Origin: Curtobacterium sp. Leaf183 | GTDB taxonomy: Bacteria > Actinomycetota > Actinomycetes > Actinomycetales > Microbacteriaceae | Direction of reading: 5' to 3' | Assembly: GCF_001424385.1 (NCBI RefSeq) | Contig: NZ_LMPO01000009.1 | Coordinates: forward strand, 240,885 to 299,479 | Length of the DNA: 58,595 nucleotides | Part shown: in pieces, positions 31,101-38,782 of the stretch | Layout of the letters: each line of letters starts with the position of its first letter | Numbering within the stretch: the first letter of the stretch is position 1 | Program-made: the position numbers and the translations under genes | The notes under the pieces: generated by a model | Database searches by the model: none | Told to the model about the DNA's origin: nothing | What the model saw: only the letters and a program-made list of their open reading frames with translations

Positions 31101-31121
31101 CTTGAGTGCCTTCGACTCAAT
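31101..31121 (-). promoter_or_regulatory. HAIR operator (HspR binding site)
   Basis: CTTGAGT, seven bases, ACTCAAT at 31101-31121 matches the HspR-associated inverted repeat CTTGAGT-N7-ACTCAAG with one mismatch at the end. It lies 17 bases upstream of the clp TTG start and directly before AGGAGG, so repression of clp by HspR and heat induction are expected. Confidence 0.85.
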
Positions 31122-31179
31122 GCAACGCAGGAGGGACCGGGTCATTCCCGGGTGGTGGAAGAAGTTGCGTGGAGTCGAC

Positions 31180-31665
31180 TCAGGTCCGGGCGATGGCCGC
31201 CGTGGTCGCTTCCGTGACCGCCAGCAGGTCAGCGGGGGCGATCTCGATGTCGAACCCGCGACGACCACCGGAGACGAAGATCGTCGGGTAGGTGGTCGCC
31301 GACTCGTCGAGCACGGTGCGGAGCTGCGATCGCTGGCCGACGGGGCTGATGCCGCCCACGACGTAGCCGGTCCGCTTCTCGGCCAGGGTCGGGTCGGCGA
31401 GCGTGGCCTTCTTGCCGCCGACGGCAGCGGCGATGGCCTTGAGGTCGAGCCGGTTCGCCACCGGGACGATCGCGACCGCCAGCGCGCCGTCGACCGAGAC
31501 GACGAGCGTCTTGAAGACCTGTTCCTCGCGGAGGCCCAGCGCGGCGGCCGCCTCTTCGCCGAAGTTGGTCGCGGTCTCGTGGTGCTCGTACACGTGGGGC
31601 GTGAAGGGCACCCCGGCGCGCTCCAACGCGAGGGTCGCGGGGGTGCTCGGGGCAGCGGCGGTCAT
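31180..31665 (-). CDS. ybaK: Cys-tRNA(Pro) deacylase, YbaK/EbsC type
   Basis: Trans-editing enzyme that clears mischarged Cys from tRNA-Pro. The 161-residue protein has the family's KTLVV lysine, GGKKATLADP and the GYVVGGISPVGQ motif. ATG at 31665 is six bases after GATGAT, another leaderless-type arrangement. Its stop lies within a GAGTCGACTC palindrome that faces the clp control region. Confidence 0.92.
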   Translation of the reverse strand: MTAAAPSTPATLALERAGVPFTPHVYEHHETATNFGEEAAAALGLREEQVFKTLVVSVDGALAVAIVPVANRLDLKAIAAAVGGKKATLADPTLAEKRTGYVVGGISPVGQRSQLRTVLDESATTYPTIFVSGGRRGFDIEIAPADLLAVTEATTAAIART

Positions 31666-31671
31666 GCGGCG

Positions 31672-31677
31672 ATCATC
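31672..31677 (-). promoter_or_regulatory. -10 hexamer of ybaK, probably leaderless
   Basis: GATGAT on the minus strand, six bases before the ATG. Matches xANNNT but not the first T. Confidence 0.35.
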
Positions 31678-31731
31678 CCCTGGTCAGGGCACCGGTGCGG
31701 GGCGGCACGCGGGCGATACGCTGATCAGACC

Positions 31732-32016
31732 ATGGCCGTCGTCGAGGTGTTCCTGCGCGCAGTCGCCGCACTGCTCCTCGTCGACCCTGCCTCCGGCGCG
31801 ATGCCGCTGCTCGCCCTGGCCGGGTTCGGTGTCGCGGTGGTCGCCGCAGCGGTCCTCGTGGCACAGGTGCTGGGCCTCGTCCTCGGGTCCCCCGCCGCCG
31901 CCGACGGCTGTGTCGGGGCCGTCCCGCTCGACCTCGTCACGCGGATCGCGTGGAGCCACCCGGACGCTGCCGGGCACGCTCGGCCCCGGGCACCGGGAGC
32001 CGTCCCCGCGACCTGA
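31732..32016 (+). CDS. DUF6412-type small membrane protein
   Basis: A 94-residue protein with two hydrophobic helices (AVAALLLVD region and GVAVVAAAVLVAQVLGLVLG) and a conserved C-terminal DAAGHARPRAPGA segment. This ending is the mark of DUF6412, a family found next to a divergent YidC gene in actinobacteria. The gene here is directly upstream of such a yidC. TACGCT at 31717-31722, nine bases before the ATG, is a likely -10 box with an almost absent leader. The function is unknown; partnership with the YidC paralog is inference. Confidence 0.75.
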   Translation: MAVVEVFLRAVAALLLVDPASGAMPLLALAGFGVAVVAAAVLVAQVLGLVLGSPAAADGCVGAVPLDLVTRIAWSHPDAAGHARPRAPGAVPAT

Positions 32017-32075
32017 CACCGATCGGTGTGCGGGTCGCTCGTCGACCCCTGCCACCACACTCGATCGGAATCGTC

Positions 32076-32825
32076 ATGGACCTGTCCACCCTGCCCCTCG
32101 TCGGGCCGCTCATCGGCGGCGCGCTGCACCTCGGTGCGGAGCTGCTCGCCGCCCTGACCGTCGCGCTCGACCCCGTCGCCGGGCCGTTGGCCGCCGCACT
32201 CGCCGTCGTGCTGGCGACCCTGGCCGTCCGCGCGCTCCTCGTCCCGCTGTCCGTCCTGCAGGTGCGTGCCGAGCGCGACCGACGTCGTCTCGCCCCGCAG
32301 CTCGCGGCACTGCGGCGTCGTCACCGCGGGGACGCCGAACGGCTGCGGCGTGCCGTCCAGGAGCTGTACACGTCCGAGCACGTCTCACCCCTGGCCGGGT
32401 GCCTGCCCGTGCTCGCGCAGGCACCCGTCGTGTCGGTCGTGTACGCCCTGTTCACGCACGCGACCATCGCCGGCGCGACGAACACGCTGCTCGAGGCCAC
32501 GCTCGTCGGGATCCCGCTCGGACACTCGTTCGTCGCGGTGGTCGCCTCGCCGCTGTGGGCGCACGCCTGGGTGCTCGTCCTGCTGCTGGCGGTGCTGGCG
32601 GTCGTCGTCGAACTGACCCGGCGGTCGAACCTGCGGTGGAACCCACCGGAGCCCGTCGACGCCGCCGTGCCCGGAGCGGCCGCGACGTCGGCGGTCACGC
32701 GCTGGGTGCCGTTCGTGACCGTCGTCTTCGCCGCGGTCGCGCCGTCCGCGGCCGCACTGTACGTCGTCACGAGCGCCGCGTGGACCGCCGGCGAGCGGGC
32801 ACTCCTGCGCCGCGTGCTCCGCTGA
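32076..32825 (+). CDS. YidC/Oxa1-family membrane insertase paralog
   Basis: Inserts and folds membrane proteins. The 249-residue protein is shorter than the housekeeping YidC and has five or six helices. Recognisable parts are the LVPLSVLQVRAERDRRRLAPQLAALRRR amphipathic region (split: LVPLSVLQ then RRLAPQLAALRRR), the SPLAGCLPVLAQAPV segment and a final pair of helices. There is no lipobox or N-terminal periplasmic domain. A second Oxa1-type protein next to DUF6412 is common in actinobacteria (family knowledge). ATG at 32076, 59 bases after the DUF6412 stop. Confidence 0.85.
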   Translation: MDLSTLPLVGPLIGGALHLGAELLAALTVALDPVAGPLAAALAVVLATLAVRALLVPLSVLQVRAERDRRRLAPQLAALRRRHRGDAERLRRAVQELYTSEHVSPLAGCLPVLAQAPVVSVVYALFTHATIAGATNTLLEATLVGIPLGHSFVAVVASPLWAHAWVLVLLLAVLAVVVELTRRSNLRWNPPEPVDAAVPGAAATSAVTRWVPFVTVVFAAVAPSAAALYVVTSAAWTAGERALLRRVLR

Positions 32826-32830
32826 GCGCC

Positions 32831-33025
32831 TCAGCCCTCGTGCTCGGGGCCCTGGTCGACCGGGTCGTACTCGGTGTCGCGGCCCTGTTCCTCGTCCGGC
32901 AGCGGGTTGTGCCGCTCGGCACCGCTGCCGCCGGGGTTCGTCGCGACGTAGTCGGCCTCGCCGGAGGTCGCGTCGTGGCTGACCGGCTCGATGACCTCGG
33001 GGTCGGGTTCGCGTGCGTCTGTCAT
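32831..33025 (-). CDS. Small acidic hypothetical protein
   Basis: A 64-residue, strongly acidic protein (VIEPVSHDATSGEADYVATN, then DEEQGRDTEYDPVDQGPEHEG) with no cysteine or helix pattern, so likely disordered. Codon use is GC-biased as in real genes. ATG at 33025; TAGGTC six bases upstream resembles the leaderless arrangement. It converges on the yidC stop with a five-base gap. Function unknown. Confidence 0.6.
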   Translation of the reverse strand: MTDAREPDPEVIEPVSHDATSGEADYVATNPGGSGAERHNPLPDEEQGRDTEYDPVDQGPEHEG

Positions 33026-33139
33026 GCACAAGACCTACACCCACCGGATCCGGACAGGTCTCCGAACTCGGTGCACGCGGTGTTCGCACGAGTGCCACGA
33101 TGATCTCGAGACAGCATCGACCGGACACCGGGAGTGCGC

Positions 33140-34093
33140 ATGGCCGCCGACGACCGCGACACCGACCGCGAACGCGCGCGCCTGCAGGAGATCGCCTGGG
33201 GTTCGGGGTCGACGCCCACCGAGGCGGCACGGGCCCGGATCGCGCTGACCGACCTCGGACGCCGCCCCGTGCCGCGCACCGTCCGGCCCGGGTCCGCCGC
33301 GTCGGTGACGCCGAGCGTCGCGCCCGCAACCCCGGGACGCGCCGGGTCCTCGGAGCACGCCGAGTCCCCGGAAGGCGCCGAGGCGCCGGCGTCGATGGTC
33401 GACGGCCCGCCCGTCGACGCCGAACGTGACGACGACCTGCCGGGCGACATGCCCGGGACCGCTGCCGTCCCGCCGCTCACCGACCACGGGGCGGAGGCGA
33501 CGGCTCCCGACCAGGGCGACCCGGGCCTCCCGTCCGGCGGACCCGGCCACGGTGCCGACGTGCCGAGCGGTTGGATCCGGGCCCGTGACCGCGCCGTCCG
33601 CGTCCTCCGGAGCGCGCGGACGCGGCCATGGGTCGCCGGCGGTCTGGCCGCGGCGATCGTGGTCGCGTTCGGGACCGGACTCGTCATCGGGACCGTGCAC
33701 CCAGCGGTCCCGTCGTCACCGTCCGTGACCCCGACGGCCGGCACGGTGACGCTGGAACAGCTGCTCGACGCGCCGCAGACCTACGCCGACCAGATCCCGG
33801 GGTCGCTCGAGGCCCCGGTGCGCCTGCACTCCACCCGGCTGATCTACACGAACCGCTCCCTCAGCGGTGACGACGCGGCGACGCCGTGGAACGTGTGGGC
33901 GGGCGTCGGCACTGACCGGGGGACGGTCTGCCTGGTCGCCACGGCGAACCGGATGGAGGCGTCGACGGCGTGCTTCCCCCGCGAGGACGCCCTGCACGGG
34001 GCGGTGTCGATGACCGCGCAGTCGCTGAGCGGGACCCTGACGCTCGAGCTGTCCGGCGGCGGCGTCCAGGGTCGGGTCGCGCAGTCGTTCTGA
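33140..34093 (+). CDS. Single-pass membrane protein, function unknown
   Basis: A 317-residue protein. The first 150 residues are disordered, rich in Pro/Ala/Asp and charged. A single helix WVAGGLAAAIVVAFGTGLVI lies at about residues 172-191, and a roughly 120-residue extracytoplasmic domain follows with two cysteines (VCLVAT and ACFPRE) that could form a disulfide. The helix position and the outside domain resemble membrane sensors or anti-sigma-type proteins, but no sigma factor is next to it. ATG at 33140 with GGGAG; a GTG at 33134 is an alternative. Confidence 0.72.
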   Translation: MAADDRDTDRERARLQEIAWGSGSTPTEAARARIALTDLGRRPVPRTVRPGSAASVTPSVAPATPGRAGSSEHAESPEGAEAPASMVDGPPVDAERDDDLPGDMPGTAAVPPLTDHGAEATAPDQGDPGLPSGGPGHGADVPSGWIRARDRAVRVLRSARTRPWVAGGLAAAIVVAFGTGLVIGTVHPAVPSSPSVTPTAGTVTLEQLLDAPQTYADQIPGSLEAPVRLHSTRLIYTNRSLSGDDAATPWNVWAGVGTDRGTVCLVATANRMEASTACFPREDALHGAVSMTAQSLSGTLTLELSGGGVQGRVAQSF

Positions 34094-34142
34094 GCCTCCT
34101 GGCGGCGTTGGAGCGCTCCCGTGACAATCCGACGACCTCGTG

Positions 34143-34156
34143 TCAGACTGGTCTGA
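34143..34156. promoter_or_regulatory. Possible operator of the MFS gene
   Basis: Short palindrome TCAGAC-TG-GTCTGA in the 190-base gap before the MFS gene, about 130 bases before its start. Size and place fit a dimeric repressor site, but no regulator is encoded next to it. Confidence 0.3.
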
Positions 34157-34283
34157 TCGCACTCGCCGTGGAGTGACCAACCACACATCCGCACACCGAG
34201 CGCGCAGCCCGACCCTCCTGGTCGTGGTGTCGTCGACGAGACGTCCCGTCGCGCGCTCCGCCACGCCCCGAGGAGGTCAGCCC

Positions 34284-35657
34284 ATGACGACGAACACCGC
34301 GTCGACCCGCACCACGCCCAGCACCACGTCGCTCCACACCCCGTCTGTCCTGACCTCGAAGGCGATCGTCGGGATCGCCGTCCTCGGTCTCGCCACCTTC
34401 TTCGCGATCACGACCGAGCTCATGCCCGTCGGGCTGCTCGGCACGATGAGCTCGGACCTCGGCGTGTCCGAGTCGACCATGGGCATCGTGATCACCGTCT
34501 ACGCCGCAGCCGTCGCCCTGCTCGCGCTGCCGCTCACGTCGCTGACCGCTCGACTCCCCCGCAAGGGCGTCCTGGTCGCGACGCTCGTCGGGTACACCGT
34601 GTCGAACCTGATGGTCGCGCTCGCGCCCTCGTTCGCCGTGGTCTGCGCTGGCCGCGTCGTCGGCGGTGTCGCCCACGCGCTGTTCTTCTCGGTCGCCTCG
34701 GCCTACGCGACCCGGATCGTGCCGCCCCGCCTGGCCGGACGGGCGATCGCCTTCGTGTACTCAGGCAGCTCGCTCGGGTTCGTCGTCGGAGTCCCGCTCG
34801 CCACCGGTGTCGGGCAGTCGATCGGCTGGCGGCCGGCCGTCGGGGCCGTCGCCGTGTGCGCCGCCGTCCTGGCCGTCGTCGCCGCGGCGTTCCTGCCGGC
34901 GGTCGCCGGCACCGCGTCGCCGCACATCGGGTCACCGAAGGCCTGGGCTCGCACCGGTCTGCTCGCGGTGGTCACGGCGGACCTGCTGCTCTTCGCGGGG
35001 CACTACGTCGTCTACACGTACATCGGTCCGTACGTGATCGACGCCGGGCTGGACGCCGGTCTCGTGAGCGGTGCGCTGCTCGTGCTGGGCGGCACCGGGG
35101 TGATCGGACTCTGGCTCGCCGGCATGTTCGTCGACCGTGCCCCACGGCAGACGCTCATCGCAGCCGTGGCCGCGATGGCCGCGGCGTTCGTCGCGCTGCC
35201 GTTCGTGCACGGGTCGCTCCTCGGCACGATGGTCGTCGCCGGCGTCTGGATGGCGGCGAACGGCACGACCGGCACGCTGTTCATGGCCGCGGCGATCCGC
35301 ACGGGCGGGGTCTCCCCCGACATCGCCGGAGCGCTGGTCAACGGCGCGTCGAACATCGGGATCGCGGGCGGTGCGGCCATCGGCGGGCAGGTGCTCGGGC
35401 TGACGGGCTTGCAGATGCTGCCGGTCGCCGGGGCCGTGGTGCTGCTCGGATCGCTCGGCGTGGTGGTCGCGGCGCGCCGGGGCTTCCCGATGCACTCGAC
35501 GCACCAGGAGCACCTGTCGACCTCGTCCATCGAGGCGATCACGTCCTCCCTGGCCGTCGTCACGACGTCGATCCCGACGATCAGCCGGGCGATCCAGACG
35601 GTCACCGGCTCGGTCGCGACGATCACCGGCACGACGCGGACGCACCGCACGCGCTGA
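34284..35657 (+). CDS. MFS exporter, DHA1 (AraJ/Cml) type
   Basis: Proton-driven drug or sugar exporter with 12 membrane helices and 457 residues. The first helix has TTELMPVGLLG, the usual start motif of the AraJ/chloramphenicol-resistance group, followed by the LTARLPRKGVLV loop and the GRVVGGVAHALFFS antiporter-like motif C region. The last 60 residues are an odd Ser/Thr-rich, weakly amphipathic tail (SIEAITSSLAVVTTSIPTIS) not usual for the family. ATG at 34284 with AGGAGG; the frame upstream to 34140 is not coding. The substrate is not known. Confidence 0.88.
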   Translation: MTTNTASTRTTPSTTSLHTPSVLTSKAIVGIAVLGLATFFAITTELMPVGLLGTMSSDLGVSESTMGIVITVYAAAVALLALPLTSLTARLPRKGVLVATLVGYTVSNLMVALAPSFAVVCAGRVVGGVAHALFFSVASAYATRIVPPRLAGRAIAFVYSGSSLGFVVGVPLATGVGQSIGWRPAVGAVAVCAAVLAVVAAAFLPAVAGTASPHIGSPKAWARTGLLAVVTADLLLFAGHYVVYTYIGPYVIDAGLDAGLVSGALLVLGGTGVIGLWLAGMFVDRAPRQTLIAAVAAMAAAFVALPFVHGSLLGTMVVAGVWMAANGTTGTLFMAAAIRTGGVSPDIAGALVNGASNIGIAGGAAIGGQVLGLTGLQMLPVAGAVVLLGSLGVVVAARRGFPMHSTHQEHLSTSSIEAITSSLAVVTTSIPTISRAIQTVTGSVATITGTTRTHRTR

Positions 35658-35694
35658 CGCGCGCGCTGTGACCGCCGAGCGGCACAGAACCACA

Positions 35695-35738
35695 GAACGG
35701 ACACAGCACCACGTCGATCCGTGGTGCTGTGTCCGTTC
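35695..35738. terminator. Bidirectional terminator
   Basis: Perfect 18-bp stem (35695-35712 with 35721-35738), eight-base loop, between the convergent MFS and surface-protein genes. Confidence 0.88.
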
Positions 35739-35799
35739 CGCGGTGCGGCGACCAGGTCCGGGTCGGCCGGGAGGCCCGGCGCAGCCCGGTCGCGCGGGT

Positions 35800-38073
35800 T
35801 CAGTCCTGCAGGTGCTCCGTCCGACGGCGGTTGCGGGCGGCGCGGAAGGTCAGCAGCCCGCCGCCGAGCAGCACGAGGATGCCGGCAGCGATCGCCGCCG
35901 GCGCGATCTCGGCACCCGTGAAGGCGAGCGGACCGCTCACGCCCGATCCGCCGGAGCCCGCCCCCGCCGGCGGGACGGTCGGAGCCGGAGCCGGGGTCGG
36001 CGTGGGCGTCGGGGTCGGCGTGGGCGTGACCACAGCCGCGGGCAGGACGAACGCGAGCGGAGTGGGCGTCGCGCCCGCGGCCACCGTCGTTACCACCTGC
36101 GGGTCGGTCGCCTGTGCACCGCTGCCGGCGACGACCGAGTACTCCGTCGCAGGCTGCAGGCCGACGAGGTCGAACGCACCGTCGGCGTCGGTCGTGGCGG
36201 TCACCGGTTCGCCAGAGCCGGTCGGGGTGGCGACGACCTCGACGTCCGCCGCGGGGGCGCCGTCGGCGTCGTTCACGGTGCCGGGCTGGTCGACGGTCGG
36301 GAGCGGGAGGACGAAGTCCGCCGGCGTCGGAGCGGCGCCGGTGGCGACGGTCGTGACGAGCTGCGGGTCGGTCCCGTCCACGGTGATCCGGTAGTCGGTA
36401 CCGGGGGTCAGACCCGTCAGGTCGTAGGACCCGTCGGCGTTCGTGGTGACGACGATGACCGCACCGGAACCCGCGTCGACCGGGCGCGCGGTCACGGTGG
36501 TGCCCCCGACGGGAGTGCCGTCGGTGTACGTCACCGATCCCGCCTGCGAGACCGTGACGGGCACGGGCGTGACGAACGGGAAGTCCGCCGTCGAGGTGCC
36601 CCCGGCGGTCGTGGTCACCGAGGTCTCCGTGGGACCGTCGGCACCGGGCACGGGAGCCGCGGTCCGCACGGTGTAGTCACCGGGGAGCACCCGGAACTCG
36701 TAGGTGCCGTCGGCGTCGGCTTCGGTCGTCGCGACGACCTGGTCGCCCTGCACCAGCTCCACGACCGCGGCGTCGCTCGGGGCAGTCCCGTCGAGGGTCA
36801 CCCGCCCGCTGATCGTCGACAGTGCGGCCTGGATGACGAGCGGCTGGGCGACCACGGTGGCTTTTCCGTCCGCGCCGGTCGTCACCGGCACCGCGGTGGC
36901 CCCGGTCGTGCTGGCCACGACGGCGGTGTCCGCGGGCAGCCCGGACGCGGTGTAGGAGCCGTCGCCGTCGGTCACCGTCTCGGCGAGGACTGCTCCCGTT
37001 GCGGGGTCCGTGATCGTCACGGGCACGTCGGCGACCGGCGTGCCAGCGGTGTCGACCACCGTGCCGGTCAGGGCGACGGTTCCCGGCGGGGTGAGGAAGT
37101 CGAAGTCGGCGTTCGTCACGTCACCGCGCAGCGAGACCATGCCGGGTGCGGCCTGCACGGTGGCGTTGTCCGGGGTCGCGATCGCGACCTGGTAGCCATC
37201 GGCCTGCGTCAGCGCGTCGAAGGAGTACGCGCCCTGGTCGTCAGTCGTGGTGGTGTACTCGGAGCCGTTCGGCGCGGTCACGGTCACGACGGTGTTCGGC
37301 AGCGGCGCGCCGTCGAGCCGCGCGGCGCCCGACAGCGAGGAGGTCTTGTTGGCGAACCAGGTCTGGTAGACCGGCAGGCCGCTGCGCTGCTGGTAGGTGA
37401 TGGTGAGGGTCCCCAGCGAAACAGTCGGCGTGAACCACGCCGATGCCCCTGCCGTGTCGTTCGCCGCCGTGTTGCCGATGAGCACGCCGGTGGTGGGGTC
37501 CCAGGTCGGCGTGTCCTGACCGGGCGCGACCCCGCCCGGGTCCGGCGGGCAGCTCCACCCACCGGGCGACACCGTCGAGCACGAGTTGTACGAACCCTGG
37601 TAGCCGAGATCGGCGATGGGCGCCGGTTGCCCGTTCGCCAGGGTCGCCGAGATCGTCGCCTGGTCGGCGTCGATGTCGCCGAGCACGAAGGACCACCCGC
37701 CGGCACCCGGTGTGCCGCCAGCGAAGGTGTAGGTCGTCTCGGCCGGCGCGTCAGGGCGATCGAATGCCGGCCGCTGGTTCAGGTAGGTGTTGTACCGGCT
37801 GTTGCCGTAGACCGCGCCGGGCGGCGTTGCCGGTCCCTGTCCCGTCGTGGCGCCGCTGATCACCTGGGCCTGTCGCGAGCTCGACGTGAAGGTCGTCTCC
37901 GGGAACCCGGGCAGCGCGACCGAGCCGGTGTAGGCACGGGCGGTCCCACTGACCTCGAAAGCACCCCAGTGCCCGGCGGTGGCTGCCGACGCACTCGTCG
38001 CGCCTCCGAGCGCCAGCCCTGCGCTGAGCACGATCCCGATCAACCCGGCTGTGATCATCCGCCACCGGCGCAT
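35800..38073 (-). CDS. LAxTG-anchored surface protein with repeated Ig-like domains
   Basis: Secreted protein of 757 residues. It has an N-terminal signal peptide (MRRWRM then a hydrophobic core and ATSASA cleavage region), an N-terminal domain of about 250 residues, and then seven or so carboxypeptidase-regulatory/SpaA-like Ig repeats marked by DADGxY and LxPGTxY patterns (for example TNADGSYDLTGLTPGTDY and TDADGAFDLVGLQPATEY). The C-terminus has a Pro/Thr spacer (TPTPTPTP), the sorting motif LAFTG, a membrane helix and RRRTEHLQD. LAxTG is the signal of class E sortases (family knowledge). GGGGAG precedes the ATG at 38073. Likely adhesin or pilin-like wall protein; no sortase in the window. 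Confidence 0.88.
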   Translation of the reverse strand: MRRWRMITAGLIGIVLSAGLALGGATSASAATAGHWGAFEVSGTARAYTGSVALPGFPETTFTSSSRQAQVISGATTGQGPATPPGAVYGNSRYNTYLNQRPAFDRPDAPAETTYTFAGGTPGAGGWSFVLGDIDADQATISATLANGQPAPIADLGYQGSYNSCSTVSPGGWSCPPDPGGVAPGQDTPTWDPTTGVLIGNTAANDTAGASAWFTPTVSLGTLTITYQQRSGLPVYQTWFANKTSSLSGAARLDGAPLPNTVVTVTAPNGSEYTTTTDDQGAYSFDALTQADGYQVAIATPDNATVQAAPGMVSLRGDVTNADFDFLTPPGTVALTGTVVDTAGTPVADVPVTITDPATGAVLAETVTDGDGSYTASGLPADTAVVASTTGATAVPVTTGADGKATVVAQPLVIQAALSTISGRVTLDGTAPSDAAVVELVQGDQVVATTEADADGTYEFRVLPGDYTVRTAAPVPGADGPTETSVTTTAGGTSTADFPFVTPVPVTVSQAGSVTYTDGTPVGGTTVTARPVDAGSGAVIVVTTNADGSYDLTGLTPGTDYRITVDGTDPQLVTTVATGAAPTPADFVLPLPTVDQPGTVNDADGAPAADVEVVATPTGSGEPVTATTDADGAFDLVGLQPATEYSVVAGSGAQATDPQVVTTVAAGATPTPLAFVLPAAVVTPTPTPTPTPTPAPAPTVPPAGAGSGGSGVSGPLAFTGAEIAPAAIAAGILVLLGGGLLTFRAARNRRRTEHLQD

Positions 38074-38117
38074 GTGTTCTCCCCTGTTCGCGCGACGGCC
38101 TGCCTCGACGCTCGCTC

Positions 38118-38123
38118 AGGTTA
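38118..38123 (-). promoter_or_regulatory. Possible -10 of the surface-protein gene
   Basis: TAACCT on the minus strand, about 45 bases upstream of the ATG at 38073. The -35 is unclear. Confidence 0.3.
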
Positions 38124-38174
38124 TCCAGCACGCGGCACGGCTGTCCGGTTCGCGACCGTTCCGTGACGAAGCCG

Positions 38175-38645
38175 TCACCCCGCCGAGGACACCAGCACGT
38201 CCAGCGCATCGAGCGCGGGGACCTGCCCGGCCACCAGGAGGCCGCGCGCCCGCTCGATCGGCACCCACTGCGCGTCGTCGACCTCCGGCACCTCGACGGA
38301 CCGGCCCGAGCCCCGGGGCAGCTCGAGTCGGACGGTGTTGCTGCACACCGCGGCCACCGCGAAGTCCGGCGCCTGCCCGACGAAGACCGTGACGCGCTTG
38401 CCGGAGGCCTGTCGGAAGGTCCCGAGCAGCACGAGCGGGACGTCGGGCACCGCGACCCCGATCTCCTCGCCGAACTCGCGGACGGCGGCGTCGAGCGGGT
38501 CCTCCACGGCGTCGTGCTCGCCCTTCGGGATCGACCAGGCCCGCTCACGCCGCCGCCAGAACGGCCCGCCCATGTGGGCGATGAACACCTCGATGCCGCC
38601 GGACGGAGCGGTCCGCCACAGCATCACCCCCGCGCTCTGCACCAT
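38175..38645 (-). CDS. Nudix hydrolase
   Basis: Cytosolic pyrophosphohydrolase of 156 residues. The Nudix box is complete as GEHDAVEDPLDAAVREFGEE followed by IGV, matching GX5EX7REUXEEXGU. The N-terminal GGPFWRRRERAWSIPKGE resembles small diphosphoinositol/Ap4A-type or NTP-cleaning members. ATG at 38645 is six bases after TACGTT, again a leaderless arrangement. Substrate not determined. Confidence 0.92.
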   Translation of the reverse strand: MVQSAGVMLWRTAPSGGIEVFIAHMGGPFWRRRERAWSIPKGEHDAVEDPLDAAVREFGEEIGVAVPDVPLVLLGTFRQASGKRVTVFVGQAPDFAVAAVCSNTVRLELPRGSGRSVEVPEVDDAQWVPIERARGLLVAGQVPALDALDVLVSSAG

Positions 38646-38651
38646 GCCGTG

Positions 38652-38657
38652 AACGTA
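38652..38657 (-). promoter_or_regulatory. -10 hexamer of the Nudix gene, probably leaderless
   Basis: TACGTT on the minus strand, six bases before the ATG at 38645. Confidence 0.5.
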
Positions 38658-38782
38658 CGCTCGCGGTCCTCGCAGACGACCCCCAGCGCACCGCGTGGTG
38701 CTGTCGGTCCGCGCGGAGTAACTTCGCCCGCAGGAGCGCCGCGAGACGCCCCGTCGGATCTCACCACGGGAGGTCGATCGGG

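Noticed and set aside
31085..31120. Longer N-terminus for the Clp protein starting at 31120
   Set aside because: The start would sit inside the HAIR operator; TTG at 31084 has AGGAGG at the right distance.
35668..38166. Plus-strand open frame of 832 codons
   Set aside because: Antisense to the surface-protein gene, Arg/Gly-rich, no start context; the minus-strand protein has clear signal peptide, repeats and sorting motif.
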